Position numbers and translations under genes: made by a program. A stretch of DNA of 64,000 nt from contig NC_066852.1 in assembly GCF_001640805.2 (NCBI RefSeq), positions 9,098,194-9,162,193 on the forward strand. Direction: 5' to 3'. The notes beneath the pieces were generated by a model. That model saw nothing but the letters and a program-made list of their open reading frames with translations. It did no database searches and was not told the origin of the DNA. Of this stretch, positions 1 through 11,510 are shown piece after piece. This DNA is from Lates calcarifer (taxonomy: Eukaryota > Chordata > Actinopteri > Centropomidae). How positions within the stretch are numbered: position 1 is the stretch's first letter; each line of letters starts with the position of its first letter.

Positions 1-145
1 CCCTAAATTTATTCGTTTCATAACATTATTCATCATCCCAAATTTTAACAGTATTCTTTTGATCCATTTCTTATTAGCATCTGTTTTTAAAGCCAAGAGA
101 CAAAACAAGACAAATTCCATGGCTGGTGTCTTTTGAAGAGACTCC

Positions 146-178
146 GGGGGGACGGGTGGGGGGAGGGGGAAGAGGGGG
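146..178 (+). other. G-quadruplex-prone G-run cluster
   Basis: Five runs of three to six G are separated by one to four bases (runs of 6, 3, 6, 5 and 5 G). This meets the usual four-run G-quadruplex rule with very short loops. It lies in non-coding DNA with no recognisable promoter around it. Confidence 0.6.
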
Positions 179-853
179 AGGTTGGACACAAAAGTATCAG
201 TTGCGCTATAATTCAATTACAGCATCTATTGAGAGAGAAAGAAAAAGGAGAAACTTTGCCTGGGGTCCCTCTCTTTTGACTACCTATCAGCCCCCACCAC
301 CAGCAACCTATTATAAGAGCTGAATAAAAACCTCTGGCCCGGCTCTGAGGATGTCATCATTAAACTGGGCTGTGAGGGATCCCATACATTTCAAACCCGC
401 TATTTGATCCTCCTGTCTGATCTGATCTGCTTTTGTGATCTATTATGAACGAGTGGTATTAAGAAGTTTCTGGTTAGATGCGGTTTTCTCACCTCGACCT
501 ACACACCCCCTCCTCCCTCTCCCTCCTCTCCGGGACATCAACTACGATTTAATTGAGGGTAGAGAGAAGTAAGAAGAAAGAAGAAGCAGGAGAAAAGGCT
601 TTTGTATCACAGCTTTCAACTGTGTTTGGATGCTTTGTGCCCCACAGACAGTATGTGATGACTCAGTTGTGAGGTTTGGAGGTGCATGGCAGCAGGAGGA
701 GGTATAATGATCAGGAGAGGGGATCGTATCTACAGAATCTCTGCAAGCGCTTGGCTTTGGACAGAGAGAAGCAGCTATGTATAAGCCTGCTGCTCTGATC
801 ACTGCACTGTGGGGAAAACAGTGGGAATCGGCCATGTAGGGCTGCAGTGTGTT

Positions 854-871
854 TGTGTGTGTGTGTGTGTG
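854..871. repeat. (TG)n microsatellite
   Basis: Nine TG units directly visible. It accounts for the His/Thr-rich open frames on the minus strand here, which are not genes. Confidence 0.85.
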
Positions 872-3800
872 GCAGGTGGTGCTCAGCAATGCCAGATGGA
901 CACTTGATCACTTCTCAGACAGTCCTTGATTAACCCATAAAGAGTAACCATTGTAAAAGCCCTCATCATCAGCATCCTCATCATCAGTGAATCAAGGAGG
1001 AAATTTACTTGAAGTTACTTAAAGTTTCTTTAGCTTTTAATTTCCGGTCTGCATGGCTGCAGTGCAGTGCATGTAGTTGTAAAGGGGAGGTATTTTTTTG
1101 TCAGCACAATGTGCCTAAAATAGAAGCCTTTCTCTGCATCCTGTAGCCCTGCATAACCGTCTCTTCCATATGAGTCACTGTCTGTGCTGCTCTACCTGAG
1201 GGTTTCATAAAGATGATTCTCCTTTGGGATGAAACCAGCATGCATCTATTTCCTCTTCCTGCGCCGCAGCTGATATGAAACTAGAGCTGTGGTTTATGTC
1301 TCTCTCTAGCAGCTCTGGGACCAGAGCCTCACTGAAGTTTTTTTGGCAGGTTGGCAGGTACCTCAGGCAGTTTATATTCACACAACGACTATTCATAGAT
1401 TGAAATAAATCTTTTTCTAATCGTCCTTTTTGAAAATTGAAGACATGATGGAACATAATGGCTTTGACTGTGCAGAAAGCTCCAGTAATTTCTCTCTGGT
1501 GTAAACTTTGCTCTCCTTTTCTCTTTTGTTGGTGTGGAAACATTTAGTCTGCAATTTTTACCTTTGAACATCACTGATGAACGACCCAGCACAGACAATG
1601 CTTCTGCATGTCCTTCCTGCTACTGTATTATTATTGTTATTGGCTGCATGTTTTATTTTGTTAAAAGCTGAGAAGGTATAAATTGAGGTGAAATTGCAGT
1701 ATTGCAGAAACTTAATATAAAGTATGCTGAAAATCACAGCAAGACAGAGACAGAGAGAAGACTGCAGAACAATGGGAAAATGATAACAGTAAAACCTATA
1801 TTAGTACAGTTACACAGTCTGCACATACAGTCCTGACTGGGGGCTCAAGTGCTGAGTCATTAGCTGTCATCATTCAGACTCACATTTTACTTAATTATAG
1901 TACATGACCACTTACTGTATATAGGACACATTGCATCAGCTGCTGTCAGAGCGAACACAGTTGCTGAGCGGTAGGTTCGTAGTGACAGGTTATAGTGCAT
2001 CTCCAGCTCATTGATCAACAATAATTTGGGTTTATTCATTGCCCTCGAGCTCAGGAGCAAAGTCCCTTTGGTCTCCAGGTGGTGCAGGTGGCGGTTAGTG
2101 GCCTGGCAGGGAGGCAGCTGCCTGCCAGCTACACCACAGCACTGTTGGCACTGCCAGTCTAACCTGTTAGAGTTAGGACACAGGGGCAAAACTTTGTTAT
2201 TGGGCCTCTATTGACTCCTTCTGTTGATGGCAGTTTCATTATCTCCCCAGACACACAAAAACAATCCAACACTCCTATTTTGGAATAATACTACCTGATC
2301 CCAGGTTTTCTCTTTGCCAGTTACTTTGAAGCAGTTTGTTTAAACACAACATAATTTTGAGAATATGGACCATGTGAGCGTGGTATATTCTACCAGGGGC
2401 TGTATTCACAAAGGATGTAATCTTTCCACCAGCAGTCCTCCTAAGAGTTTCCTCTTGCACCCGAGAGGCTAACCCCAACCCAAACACCAAAGCTGAGAGA
2501 AGCCGGGGTTGATCCTGTTACTTTGGATTACATCATGTTTCACAAATGAACTGACTCACTATGTCTACAGTGACAGGTGACTGGTCTGTGTAAGCGAATG
2601 TGCCAGGAAACTTTTAAAACAATACAAAGGACGACAAGACACAAATTAAATTGAATTAAACTGAATCTGACAAAATCAAATTAAAATTGATCAGTCTCAT
2701 TTTCAACATTGCAGATATTAAACAGCATTTGCATATAGACCCTGTGATAATTTTATCTGATCTAACATATTTTAATTCTTTTGATGAGGAAATTCTACGT
2801 GTAGTGGAAATTTCACTGTGTAATCGAGCAATGGCTGCAAAAAAAGCTTTATTTATTTACCTTGGTGACTATATCATACAAACTTAATAAACTGTTGAAC
2901 AAAAATTGGGGTCATAAACATGTTATTTTGGTTTGATTAATAATTCTGACAGATTGCTGAGATATATTCCACTCATCATGCTGTGTATGGTATTTTCCAG
3001 TCTCACAGTAATAGAGGGATATGCAAATCATCATCTCTGGTGTTGGTAAGCTGATTGGATCCTGACTGACTCACTGCCATCAAATATATACTTTTTCATT
3101 ATTCATCACTGACACAACGAGGTGCATTACCTGCAGCAACATGCTACTAATTGGACTACCTCTCCTTTCAGTGCTAAAAATGTTTTTTAAAATTACTCTT
3201 AAATCAGGAACACACAAAATGTTTGGTTGGTAAATAGGGTCTACCAGACAGAAGTTGGAGTGAGAACAGAGATGACAGGTTGCGGTGGCGTTCCTGCAGC
3301 CTCTGGTGGCTCTGAACCAACGTCCTGCCCTAAACCGAGATCCAGATCAAACATCCCTGCACACCACGTACACCACACACGTTGCAAGGTGAAGTATAAA
3401 GGTGTGTGTGTGTGTTTCCTTGTCTCTGATGTGTTTCCTGCATAGGCTCATGCATGGCATTCCTCCAAGTTCATTCAACTGTCAAGGGGAAAAAAGCAAC
3501 ACTCTTGTCCGTATGAGAAATTCTCACTGTGTTTTCATTTAACACGACACCGAAGACTTAACACCACATTAAAGCATTACTTTGCAGTGGGGAGCGTCCT
3601 GTGTGGGTCCCTGGAAGAAAACAATGGCCCCTCTGATGACAGTGAGGGGCTTTCTAGTGTTACTGTGTGACTTGGCTCTTATTGGGCAAAAGGGAATCTG
3701 ACACTGATACAGTAAAGGAGCAGTGGTAGTAAATAAACAAGTAAATGTCACAATCCATGTCCCAAACAGAATGGTGGTTTGTGTTTGAGGTTATATGAAG

Positions 3801-4929
3801 ACAACAACAAAAATATTCAAACTATTCCAGGTTGTAGACTGTATAACCTTTGTGTGGCATTTGGCAGAACAAGCATCAGGGATAAGGTAACATGAGGCCA
3901 AAATAGCTTCAGTATGTCAGCCCATATGGTGAGATTAATACAGAAAGTTGGCTTTTTCAGAGACGGCTTCAAAAATTGTGCTGAAATTCAAAAGGCAGTC
4001 CCTTAGAGCATAGGTTTTAAATTATTTAAGCATTACATTTTTAAATTATTCATTTTAATGTCATTACTTTGATAAAAATTCTTCATATCTCCCTCTACAT
4101 AATGACATTAAAGCTGGCATTTGACCTTAAGCACATAATTTCAGGAAGTCAGAGTTATTCTATCTGATTCAAAGTTTTGTAAGTTGGAGATAGTTTGCTG
4201 TACTAGTGGAAGTATAGGAACTTTTTGAGCTAAGAGGAATCAAGTAAACATAAACTTCAGTTTACAAGTCATAGACTGTGTCTTTTTGAGGGGCTGCTAG
4301 GTTTTATATACTTGGTTTGTCTTCCTGATGATGCTGTGTAAGAATGTGCAACAAAACCTGAGTCTGTGTGTGAGACAATCGCAACAGGGTGAGAAATGTG
4401 AGGGAAATCCGCAGTTTGATTTTCATACATTACACTACTGAGACCACATACAGTAAATATATCAGAAAAGATGTGTCACCGCTTGTCAGCCTCTGTAACT
4501 TTGCGAGGGAGTGAAAGTATGTGTGAGGTGTTTCTCACAAACCACTTTGAGGATACATAGCAGGATGAAAGATTGTCAGCATGGTAAATCTGTCTTGTAT
4601 GGACACCAAACTGTCTTTTTCTATTTGGAAAAACATAGCAGTCGGAGGTGGATTCTCTTGTGTTCCTGAACAACAAATTACAGCGGCAGATTAAAGAAAG
4701 AAAATGATATCAGACTGTGCCTCAGAAATATATCACAAAGTATACACAGAATAAACACGTTTTCTAGCCAAGTACAAAAACATTTCAAACTGCTCTTCTG
4801 AAGAAGGGGTTGTGGTTGCTTTTCTCCATGTTAATACACTGAAAACCTATAGGAGGTAGGATTTATTTCTTTAAGTAAGGTCCCAATAATTGAGAAGATA
4901 GTTTTTAGCCCTGCCAGTGGTGTAGCTTT

Positions 4930-5160
4930 TGGTCCGTTGGTTGGAAATATGTCAACAACTAATGGCTGGATTGCTATGGAGTTATGAACAAATACATGTG
5001 GTCTGCAGAGGATGGAGCCTAAAGACTTTAGTGATTCTCTAGTGTCAAAGTCAGGCCAGAATTTTAACTTTATTTATAACTACAAAACAAATGAGCCTCA
5101 ACTTTGTTTTTAGTTCTAAATAGCAAATGTTAGTGTGCTAGCATGCTAAACTAATCAGGC
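4930..5160. repeat. Dispersed repeat family B, diverged copy
   Basis: The segment ends with the family B signature: a 'cctcaact/gctg tactttgtttt' block, then 'agcaaatgttag' and 'gctagcatgctaaact'. The same order of blocks appears near 11.1, 25.3 and 35.4 kb in this window. I remember this as a common teleost interspersed repeat, probably a non-autonomous DNA transposon. It is heavily diverged and its ends are not resolved. Confidence 0.55.
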
Positions 5161-5326
5161 CTTCAGACTTGTGTCACAAAAACAGAAGGAGCTGTGTTGG
5201 TGGGTGTGTGTTGCTGCAGGTCCAGGTGATCCAGGAAATCCAGTTTGAGAAACATCTATGATTTTGAAGGCTTGTCAGATGTACGTGTTTGTATGCTAAC
5301 ATTAAGTGACTCGTACATGCATCCCT

Positions 5327-5342
5327 GTGTGTGTGTGTGTGT
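5327..5342. repeat. (GT)n microsatellite
   Basis: Eight GT units, visible directly. A matching CA tract lies 200 bases downstream. Confidence 0.8.
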
Positions 5343-5534
5343 CCGTGTGCTCCCATGTCCTAAGTGCTCCTGAATGTCACATCCTATCTACAGCCTTTCC
5401 CCGAGGCACAAATGGACACTCCATCCACTTGTCAGGTGATTAATCTCCGCTCCCCTCTCTCCCTCATCTCCTCTCCATCTCGTATTCACTCTGTCCACAC
5501 AGCTTCGTCAGCCATTCAGAGAACCATCATGCAT

Positions 5535-5554
5535 ACACACACACACACACACAC
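5535..5554. repeat. (AC)10 microsatellite
   Basis: Ten uninterrupted AC units. The surrounding open frame of about 129 codons runs straight through the tract and has no family resemblance, so it is not called as a gene. Confidence 0.9.
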
Positions 5555-6072
5555 GCAGTTATCCTTACAACACTCCCTCTCTTCCAGTCTCTTCCCTACG
5601 AGGATCAATGAGGAAGATGAATGTGTTATTCATCACATTAATTTAGAGGTGTGGGGGTGTCGCATTTTTGTATTAGTGTTGTGTTTGGCAGGATTATCAG
5701 GATGGATTCCTCTGAAAGATGATGAAGTCACGAGACAAGCAGACAGAGAATAAAGAGGAGTGGAAACAGTTTACAGAGAGAGCAATGGACAGACGAAATC
5801 TCAGCTGATTCCTTGTGTGTGTGTGTGTGAGGCGGATCGAGCAGAAACACCTCTGGTGGCTCAGAGATGTTCTGGGAAGCTGTGTTATGGCGCTAATGGG
5901 CTTCTAGAGGCAGAACATGTCAAGGCTGATGCTTTAGTGTGACCACTGGGCTCTCATGCTGCTGAATGCTGATTAGGGAGGGGATGGCTGAGGCAAGCTC
6001 ACCGAGGATGAGACAGCAGTTGCGTGCAGATGGCATACCTGTCCACATTAACAGTGGACACACACTAAAGCA

Positions 6073-6104
6073 TGCACGCACGCACACACACACACACACA
6101 CACA
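6073..6104. repeat. (CA)n microsatellite with CACG start
   Basis: A CACGCACG start leads into about twelve CA units. It is part of the general CA density of the window. Confidence 0.9.
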
Positions 6105-6384
6105 GAATGAGCCGTCTAGCAATATGGCAAACTTGTCACGTCTGCTTATCGGTGGATCTGCAGTGCTCTTGCTTCACCTCTTGTCCTCCATAAAAGCGAG
6201 GCACTGGATTGTAAAGTGGTGGGGTTATTTCTGTCAAGGGCCGGTGCTGAGCATTAACTGTCTCCTCTTCCTGGCACTTCTGAAGAGCAGAAATCTCCAT
6301 TTTCCGCAGCCCTGCGCTGAAACATTTAGCCGTTCTGTCTGGTCTTGGAACGGCAAAGTGTGTTTAATGAGACATGCCTTGCCA

Positions 6385-6515
6385 TCTCCATCTTGTAACT
6401 CCCAATTGAGGAGACAATGAAATTTCATTGGCCCGTACAGTGTAATCCCTGACTTCCTTAATGTAATTGGAAATCAAAGAGTCCCCTTCAGACTGTCCCA
6501 TTATTACTCATAGCA
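6385..6515. other. Candidate conserved non-coding block (upstream)
   Basis: A low-repeat stretch carries several homeodomain-type cores (CAATTGAG, TTAATGTAATTGG, CATTATTACTCAT) and a CATTGGCC box within about 130 bases. There is no open frame of note. It has the texture of vertebrate conserved non-coding elements, but conservation cannot be judged from one sequence. Confidence 0.25.
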
Positions 6516-8339
6516 GCTGGATGCAGGTTTTTTTTTTTTGAATTGGTTCGGTTATTGGTCTCCATCAGGCTCAGGTTGTGGACCATTTATTGTGGGAAAC
6601 CAATAAAGTTTCTTTATGACAGAGCTGGGTAGTCTTACATGTGTATCAGTGTCTGTGGCCTTCAGTTTTATCAGCATTGTAACATTTGTATGGTTATATT
6701 AACAGCTGCTCCGGGCCACTTGCTAGTATCGTGAGATTAAATGGTGGTTGTGGGTCAAGTCTGCCTGTTACCTGTATTAATTATATTGTGTAGTAAAAGT
6801 TGAGTCTTTGTGCCTCAGTAAGTCACAATATCCCGAGAGGATTACCTTCCAAATCAAGTTTTCAAACCGCAGCAGAGTGAAAGACAATGAGATTGAAAGA
6901 ACTCTGCCTGTCTCTTTCTGTCTTCTGCTAAAAAACAACATTTTTTTTCTCCTCCCCATAATTTACCACTCTTTCAAACCCCCCTCCACTCTCCTTTCCA
7001 TCTCCAGCTGTTGCAGTGGCGCGACCAGTTATTCACACATAATTACAATCTATTTAGGAAGAATCACTGAAAGGACCAGCGCTGTTAGTGGCTCATTTTC
7101 GACTAAATTAACTTGTGCTCAGAGCAACGCAAGTACAGTTCAGGAAAGAGGCCTCCGAAATGTTTCTGTATAGTTTGTAAGTAAAACTTGTGATGATTAT
7201 GAGTTTATTTCATCAGAAACACACTCACAATGCAGACACATTGCTGGGAGCTGATTAATGAAGACACAATTAATTGAAATGTTGGTTGTTTTCTGTAAAA
7301 ATAACTGTGTAGTGCTCTGATAGCCTTTATTAGTCTCTTGGGCTGTGTTTAAATGGCACACAGAAAATGTCGTGTATAAATCTATTACTGCTCGCAGATA
7401 ATTAAGTGACTGAAAAATGGACAGAATGCACAAATAGCAGCTGGATTTACAGCTTATATGGAAATATTTAGATTTACAAACAGCTACAGCAATGTTTTTG
7501 TCATTTTTATGTTAATTATCATTATCGAACTAAATTCAGCTGTTTCGTACTGTTTAGTGAATGTGTACCCTAAAGAACCAAACATGGCTGTCCCCATTTC
7601 CACCTCCACTCCCCTATATGAGACATGATGTGCCTTTAATGTGCTGCAGTGAATTGAGAACAGCAGGGTGGGAGGTAGGCTGCACACCAGGAGCCCACGA
7701 GGCACGCCAAGATCAAGCGGCGCAGAAAAAGGAGACATTCCTCTGCATACATGAATATCATTCCAGTGAGAGAGAAAGAAGAACAAAGACCACAGAAGTT
7801 AATGGCTTTCCTGTATCTTAAAGTGTGCCCCCACATTGTCTCTGTCTTCTTGTAGTCGCCCAGGTTCAAAACAAGAAAAGTGAGTATTGTTATTGGTACT
7901 GTATTGGTTATTTTAGTGTCAAAAAATACAATTAGAAATTAGCTTTTTCTACCACAGTGTCTTTTTTTGGAACTGACACAAAGACATAAAATTCTCTCTC
8001 TCTTTGAATAATCTTTTTGATTATTTAAACACACTCTCTTCTCAAACTCCATTGTAGCTGCTGGAAATATCACATTATCCAATTTTTGTCCAGCTGAGAC
8101 TTATATAGCTATTAACATAGCTGCACTATGGAGAAACAGAATGACAAAATTAGGTAAACAGAGTGAAAACATATATGAGGACTGTGGATACAGGAAAAAA
8201 TGCAGATGTGAGCAAACACTGGTAAGACCTGGGCAACACAACCTCCCTAGAGAAGAGGTTCCTGTACTCACTGTGGAAGTAGGGCAGACTACGAGTCTAA
8301 GCTATACTAGGTATTTAATCATAAACCTGGCCTGGATTA

Positions 8340-8452
8340 CAAAAGTCAGTAGGATTTATCCTCTGGGGACCACGATGTCTGTACAAAATTTCATGACAGT
8401 CCATCTCATAGCTGTTGAGATACTCCAGTCTAAGCAGTGGACTGACTGACAT
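8340..8452. repeat. Dispersed repeat family B, 5' part fragment
   Basis: It contains 'taggatttatcctctgggga', 'gtacaaaatttcatg' and 'gttgagatactccagtct'. The reverse complement of the same block order occurs at about 34970-35060, so this copy is in the opposite orientation. The widespread teleost repeat this resembles is known to me by pattern only. Confidence 0.6.
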
Positions 8453-8794
8453 TGCTATCACTGGAGTCAACAGAGATACATTATGTGTTAAGACTGGTAA
8501 AATACAGAAATATTAATGATGTTACAGACGGAATTTCTTGGTGTGTGTTTCTGTCTCTTGGCTAATATTGAGGCTTGCATTTGTAACTATCCCAGCAGCC
8601 ATCATGAAGGAAACCAGACCCTGCTCTACTGAGTACCAAGAAATGATCACTGTGCTGAATAATGATGACGTTTGAATCGCAAATTAAATCAAACCAAACT
8701 ACTGTCTTTCTTAAAATGATTTGCAGTAAAACTCAATTTCCTGAAAGAGTTGTTCTTATTCTGCTCATGTTCTTTCCTTTCTTAATTGTTATGG

Positions 8795-8940
8795 CCAAGG
8801 TGCCCTTATGCAAGGCACTTAGATCGCAGCAGTTCTCAAGGAGCTGATCTGTAACCCAGATGTGAGTGTATGTAAATTGTTATGTATGTGGGGTGATGGG
8901 GAAGAACACACACGCTCAGCAAACCTGGACAAATAAAGGT
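8795..8940. repeat. Diverged SINE/LINE-tail-like repeat
   Basis: The block opens with 'ccaaggtgcccttatgcaag' and 'gcact' and closes near 'aataaaggtcaaaag', with a TGTGAGTGT-rich middle. I remember the same order (a 'cccttgagcaaggcac' head and an 'aataaaggtc' tail) from dispersed fish repeats. The middle is diverged and no A/B-box promoter is visible, so the family is left open. Confidence 0.35.
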
Positions 8941-9084
8941 CAAAAGAATAATCATTGTCATTGCCACCAACATCACGACACTTCAATATTTCCTGGCGCC
9001 CCTCTCTGCCAAACACCCAGAACAAGCGAATTAAATCTTCTGTCAGGCATGGAAATCGCTCTGCTTTCATCCTCCCTCCATTCA

Positions 9085-9235
9085 CATCAGTCACATCAGG
9101 GACATGCATAATGACACGTGTTTTAGGGCTGTAATTCCCTCGTGCATGTCAGACATTTCTCTCCGATCGCCCCCGCCTGCATGCTAATCACTAATGTGGC
9201 GCTGTTTTCTGACTGCGTTAGTGTGTTGCACTTGT
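9085..9235. other. Candidate conserved non-coding block
   Basis: A non-repetitive stretch contains GACACGTG (E-box), GGCTGTAATTCC, GCATGCTAATCAC and a GTGGCGCTG box. It lies about 850 bases upstream of the LHFPL-like exon. It may be an intronic enhancer, but this rests only on motif density. Confidence 0.22.
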
Positions 9236-10014
9236 CCAAGTCGGACACATTTTAAAATGTGTTGAGGAGGATGTGATGTGTGGCAGCTTTATTGAAGCTG
9301 GAGAGCCGGTTTGAGATGACTATGCAGATCAAACAGCACCACAAAGGCACACAGGTTGTGGGAAACACACTTGCACACCCACGCCGAGACACACTCTCTC
9401 TCAGGCCTTACTCAGCTGCCACTTGTCCAGGAATGCACACTTTCCCAGGAGTCTCTGCACGAGCAGAGCTAGAGGGCAGTTCAGCACATTGATTAGAATG
9501 AAAATCCAGTCAAACTCTGACAGGACATTGCACAAAGAACCCAACTCCCTCTCAGCTGGAGAATTAAATATGCTGCCTGCTTGTGTGATTTTTACCAGCA
9601 TAGACACATTTACACAAACAGAAGAATTGTGAATGAATCATTTGTGTATGAGTAAATCCCTCCTCTTGCAGCATGTGTGTATGATTAAGTGAAGATGTAA
9701 TGAAAAGGGACAGTGCCCTGTTGTCTGGCCATGGAGTGCTGTTTTCCAGCTGAGAGAGCCATTAACCTGTTAGGAGGATTGACTGTGAGATTATACAATC
9801 TGACCTGACCAAAACACAGACATTTGGTTTTGAGGAGTATTAACAAGTGAAGCAATGAATCATAACGCTTTAACACAGGAAGGTAAATACATTGCATTTG
9901 TCTGTGTCTACATGACAGAACAAGCAGCTGTCCACAGAGGAGGAATTTTCTCCCACTTGTCAATCAGCGTGGTTTTCGGTCTACTTTCACTGGAGCTAAA
10001 ATTAAATTGTTCTT

Positions 10015-10047
10015 TGTGTGTGTGTGTGTGTGTTTTGTGTTCTTTAG
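10015..10047 (+). promoter_or_regulatory. 3' splice acceptor with (TG)9 and T-rich tract
   Basis: The acceptor of the LHFPL-like exon consists of nine TG dinucleotides (10015-10032), then a T-rich stretch ending in CTTTAG. A usable pyrimidine tract is short because the microsatellite occupies the usual branch-to-acceptor interval. UG repeats next to a U tract are known to bind TDP-43 and to tune exon inclusion at the CFTR exon 9 acceptor. That the same applies here is inference. Confidence 0.6.
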
Positions 10048-10186
10048 ACCAGTGCGGTGCTGTGTTCAGGCGGCTGTGCTCTGCTGGCTGTCAGCTCCCT
10101 GTTGGCCATCATCACCATATTCCTGCCCAGTGGAGGATGTGAGAGGAGGATCTGCACCCTGGCTGGATACATGCAGATGGCTGCAG
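10048..10186 (+). CDS. Internal coding exon of an LHFPL-family tetraspan membrane protein (partial gene)
   Basis: The exon encodes 46 residues plus the first base of the next codon. LHFPL proteins are four-pass membrane proteins of the claudin/PMP22-like fold; some members (LHFPL4, LHFPL5) are channel or receptor partners. Seen directly: residues 1-26 are hydrophobic and rich in Ala, Leu, Ile and Ser (a TM2-like helix), followed by a short Cys/Arg loop and the segment CERRICTLAGYMQMAA, which would begin TM3. From memory, LHFPL6 aligns without gaps over this stretch, sharing GC, LL and AG..Q. LHFPL7/TMEM211 also shares SAV, GG, LLA and C.RR, so LHFPL7-like is my best guess within the family, but only the family is claimed. 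An AG acceptor ends at 10047, and the in-frame TAG at that junction means the frame opens exactly at the exon. A GT donor (GTTGGT) follows at 10187; without splicing the frame stops at about 10252. The exon starts in phase 0 and ends in phase 1. The exons for TM1, the first extracellular loop and TM4 were not found in the window. Confidence 0.72.
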
Positions 10187-11059
10187 GTTGGTACATATGT
10201 GAATACACACAAAGACACAGCAGCTTGCACACACTCCTTCACACAAATAGATAGTAATGGCAAATAAAAGGTGAACTTTTGAATTTGTGAAGTCCTGCAT
10301 CAGTTAAGAATTCATCATTTCAGCATCCTGCATTCTCTATGTGCCTCTTGAGTATAAGACATCCTCCACTACCCCATCTTTCACCATTACAGCCACTGTG
10401 CATCAAGCACTGATAGCGCTGCCTATTACCAGGACTGTGGAAGAGGAGCTGACTTTGTTACCCATCAGTCAAAAAAACAAAAAACAAAAAACAAAAGAAA
10501 CAGCTCGAATACAGTTGCTGCTAGGCAACCAGAGTCGGCAGGGCACTTGTAGGGGTGAATTGGCGAAGGGAAGGAGAGGATAGATTTAGAGCCTGCTGTA
10601 AAAAGACAATTACGCCTCCTTAACACAGGTCATTGGTTCAGGGCTACATGTGGCTTATCAGGCTGCCGCTTTCACTCAAACAGAGAAGTAGTCTCGTAAA
10701 CAAAGTGCGGTCTTGTCAGCGCTTGGGCTTTAAAAACCCATAATACAGCACGGCTCATGTCACTGCTCAGTACTGGCCTTCACACTCTTGCCTTGTGCAT
10801 TGGACCATTTTAATGGCAGTTGGTACAAATGTGAAGCATTTTGCTGTTGTTATGTGAGAGGATATGGTTCATGTGTGCTTTAGTTATAGCAACATATTTC
10901 CTTATACTTGTTGCACCTTCACACTTACCATTGTGATGCTACATAAGCTGGTTCTTATTGTGCTTTCCTGAACTGTTTAGGGAAATAAGACATAATATTG
11001 TGTGCAAATAAATTATTTTCTAAAATTCAAAATGAGCAATAAATTCCTGCAAAGATAGT

Positions 11060-11510
11060 GACATTCTCATCAGCCTCAGCTGTACTTTGTGTTTAGTGCT
11101 AATTAGCAAATATTATCATGCTAACACTTTAAACTAAAATGGTGAACATGGTAAACATTGTGTCTGTTTAACATCTACATGTTAACGTTGTCATTGTGAG
11201 CATGTTAGCATGCTGATGTTAGCACTGAGCCTAAAGGTGCTGTTTATATGTTTTTGCTATTGCTACATAGCCAATGTTAGCATTAACGGCTGTTACTTTC
11301 CAGCGTAGAAGAAACATTGCGAGTGCTGAAATTAGCATGCTAACCAGAGGGTGTACTCTAACCTCTTGTCTTGCAACAATAGCTGAAGCTAGTAAACAGC
11401 CATTAATGCTAATACTGGCTATGTAGCAATAGCACAAACATACATATTGCACCTTTAAAGAACCACTGTGCCTAATAACAGCCTTATTGAGCTCTTTATT
11501 CTCTATGTTT
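11060..11510. repeat. Dispersed repeat family B, copy interrupted by a MITE
   Basis: The left part (11060-11234) carries 'cagcctcagctgtactttg', 'tgctaattagcaaat', 'catgctaacac' and 'gagcatgttagcatgctgat'. The right part resumes at about 11457 with 'aaccactgtgcctaata'. The foldback element at 11235-11456 splits the two. Comparison with the copy at 35.5 kb shows the uninterrupted junction. Confidence 0.7.
11231..11460. mobile_element. Foldback MITE (long inverted repeat, about 222-230 bp)
   Basis: The left arm (about 11231-11299) and right arm (about 11391-11460) are imperfect inverted copies of about 70 bases. Both contain GCTATTGCTACATAGCCA and TTAGCATTAA.GGCTGTT, the right arm as the reverse complement. 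The outer ends read AAAGGTGC and GCACCTTT, flanked by TAAA on both sides, which suggests a TAAA or TTTAAA target duplication. There is no coding capacity. It resembles a common teleost hairpin MITE that I remember as beginning TTTAAAGGTGCAATATGT. A 115-codon minus-strand frame across it is an artefact. Confidence 0.7.

Larger units (their letters stand above)
1..10047. other. Non-coding region upstream of the exon (intron or intergenic)
   Basis: No exon could be recognised here. I looked for the first LHFPL coding exon (TM1 plus an extracellular loop with a W..GLW..C-like pattern) and did not see it. Open frames on both strands are short, lack family resemblance and often run through CA/TG tracts. 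The region holds a G-rich run, short microsatellites near 850, 5330, 5540, 5820 and 6080, two family B repeat fragments and a SINE/LINE-tail-like fragment near 8.8 kb. The blocks at 6385-6515 and 9085-9235 look non-repetitive and may be conserved non-coding DNA. Confidence 0.6.

Noticed and set aside
3227..3445. Open frame ending near TGCAAG|GTGAAG, considered as the upstream LHFPL exon
   Set aside because: The donor-like site is fair, but the translation has no transmembrane segment and no extracellular-loop signature.
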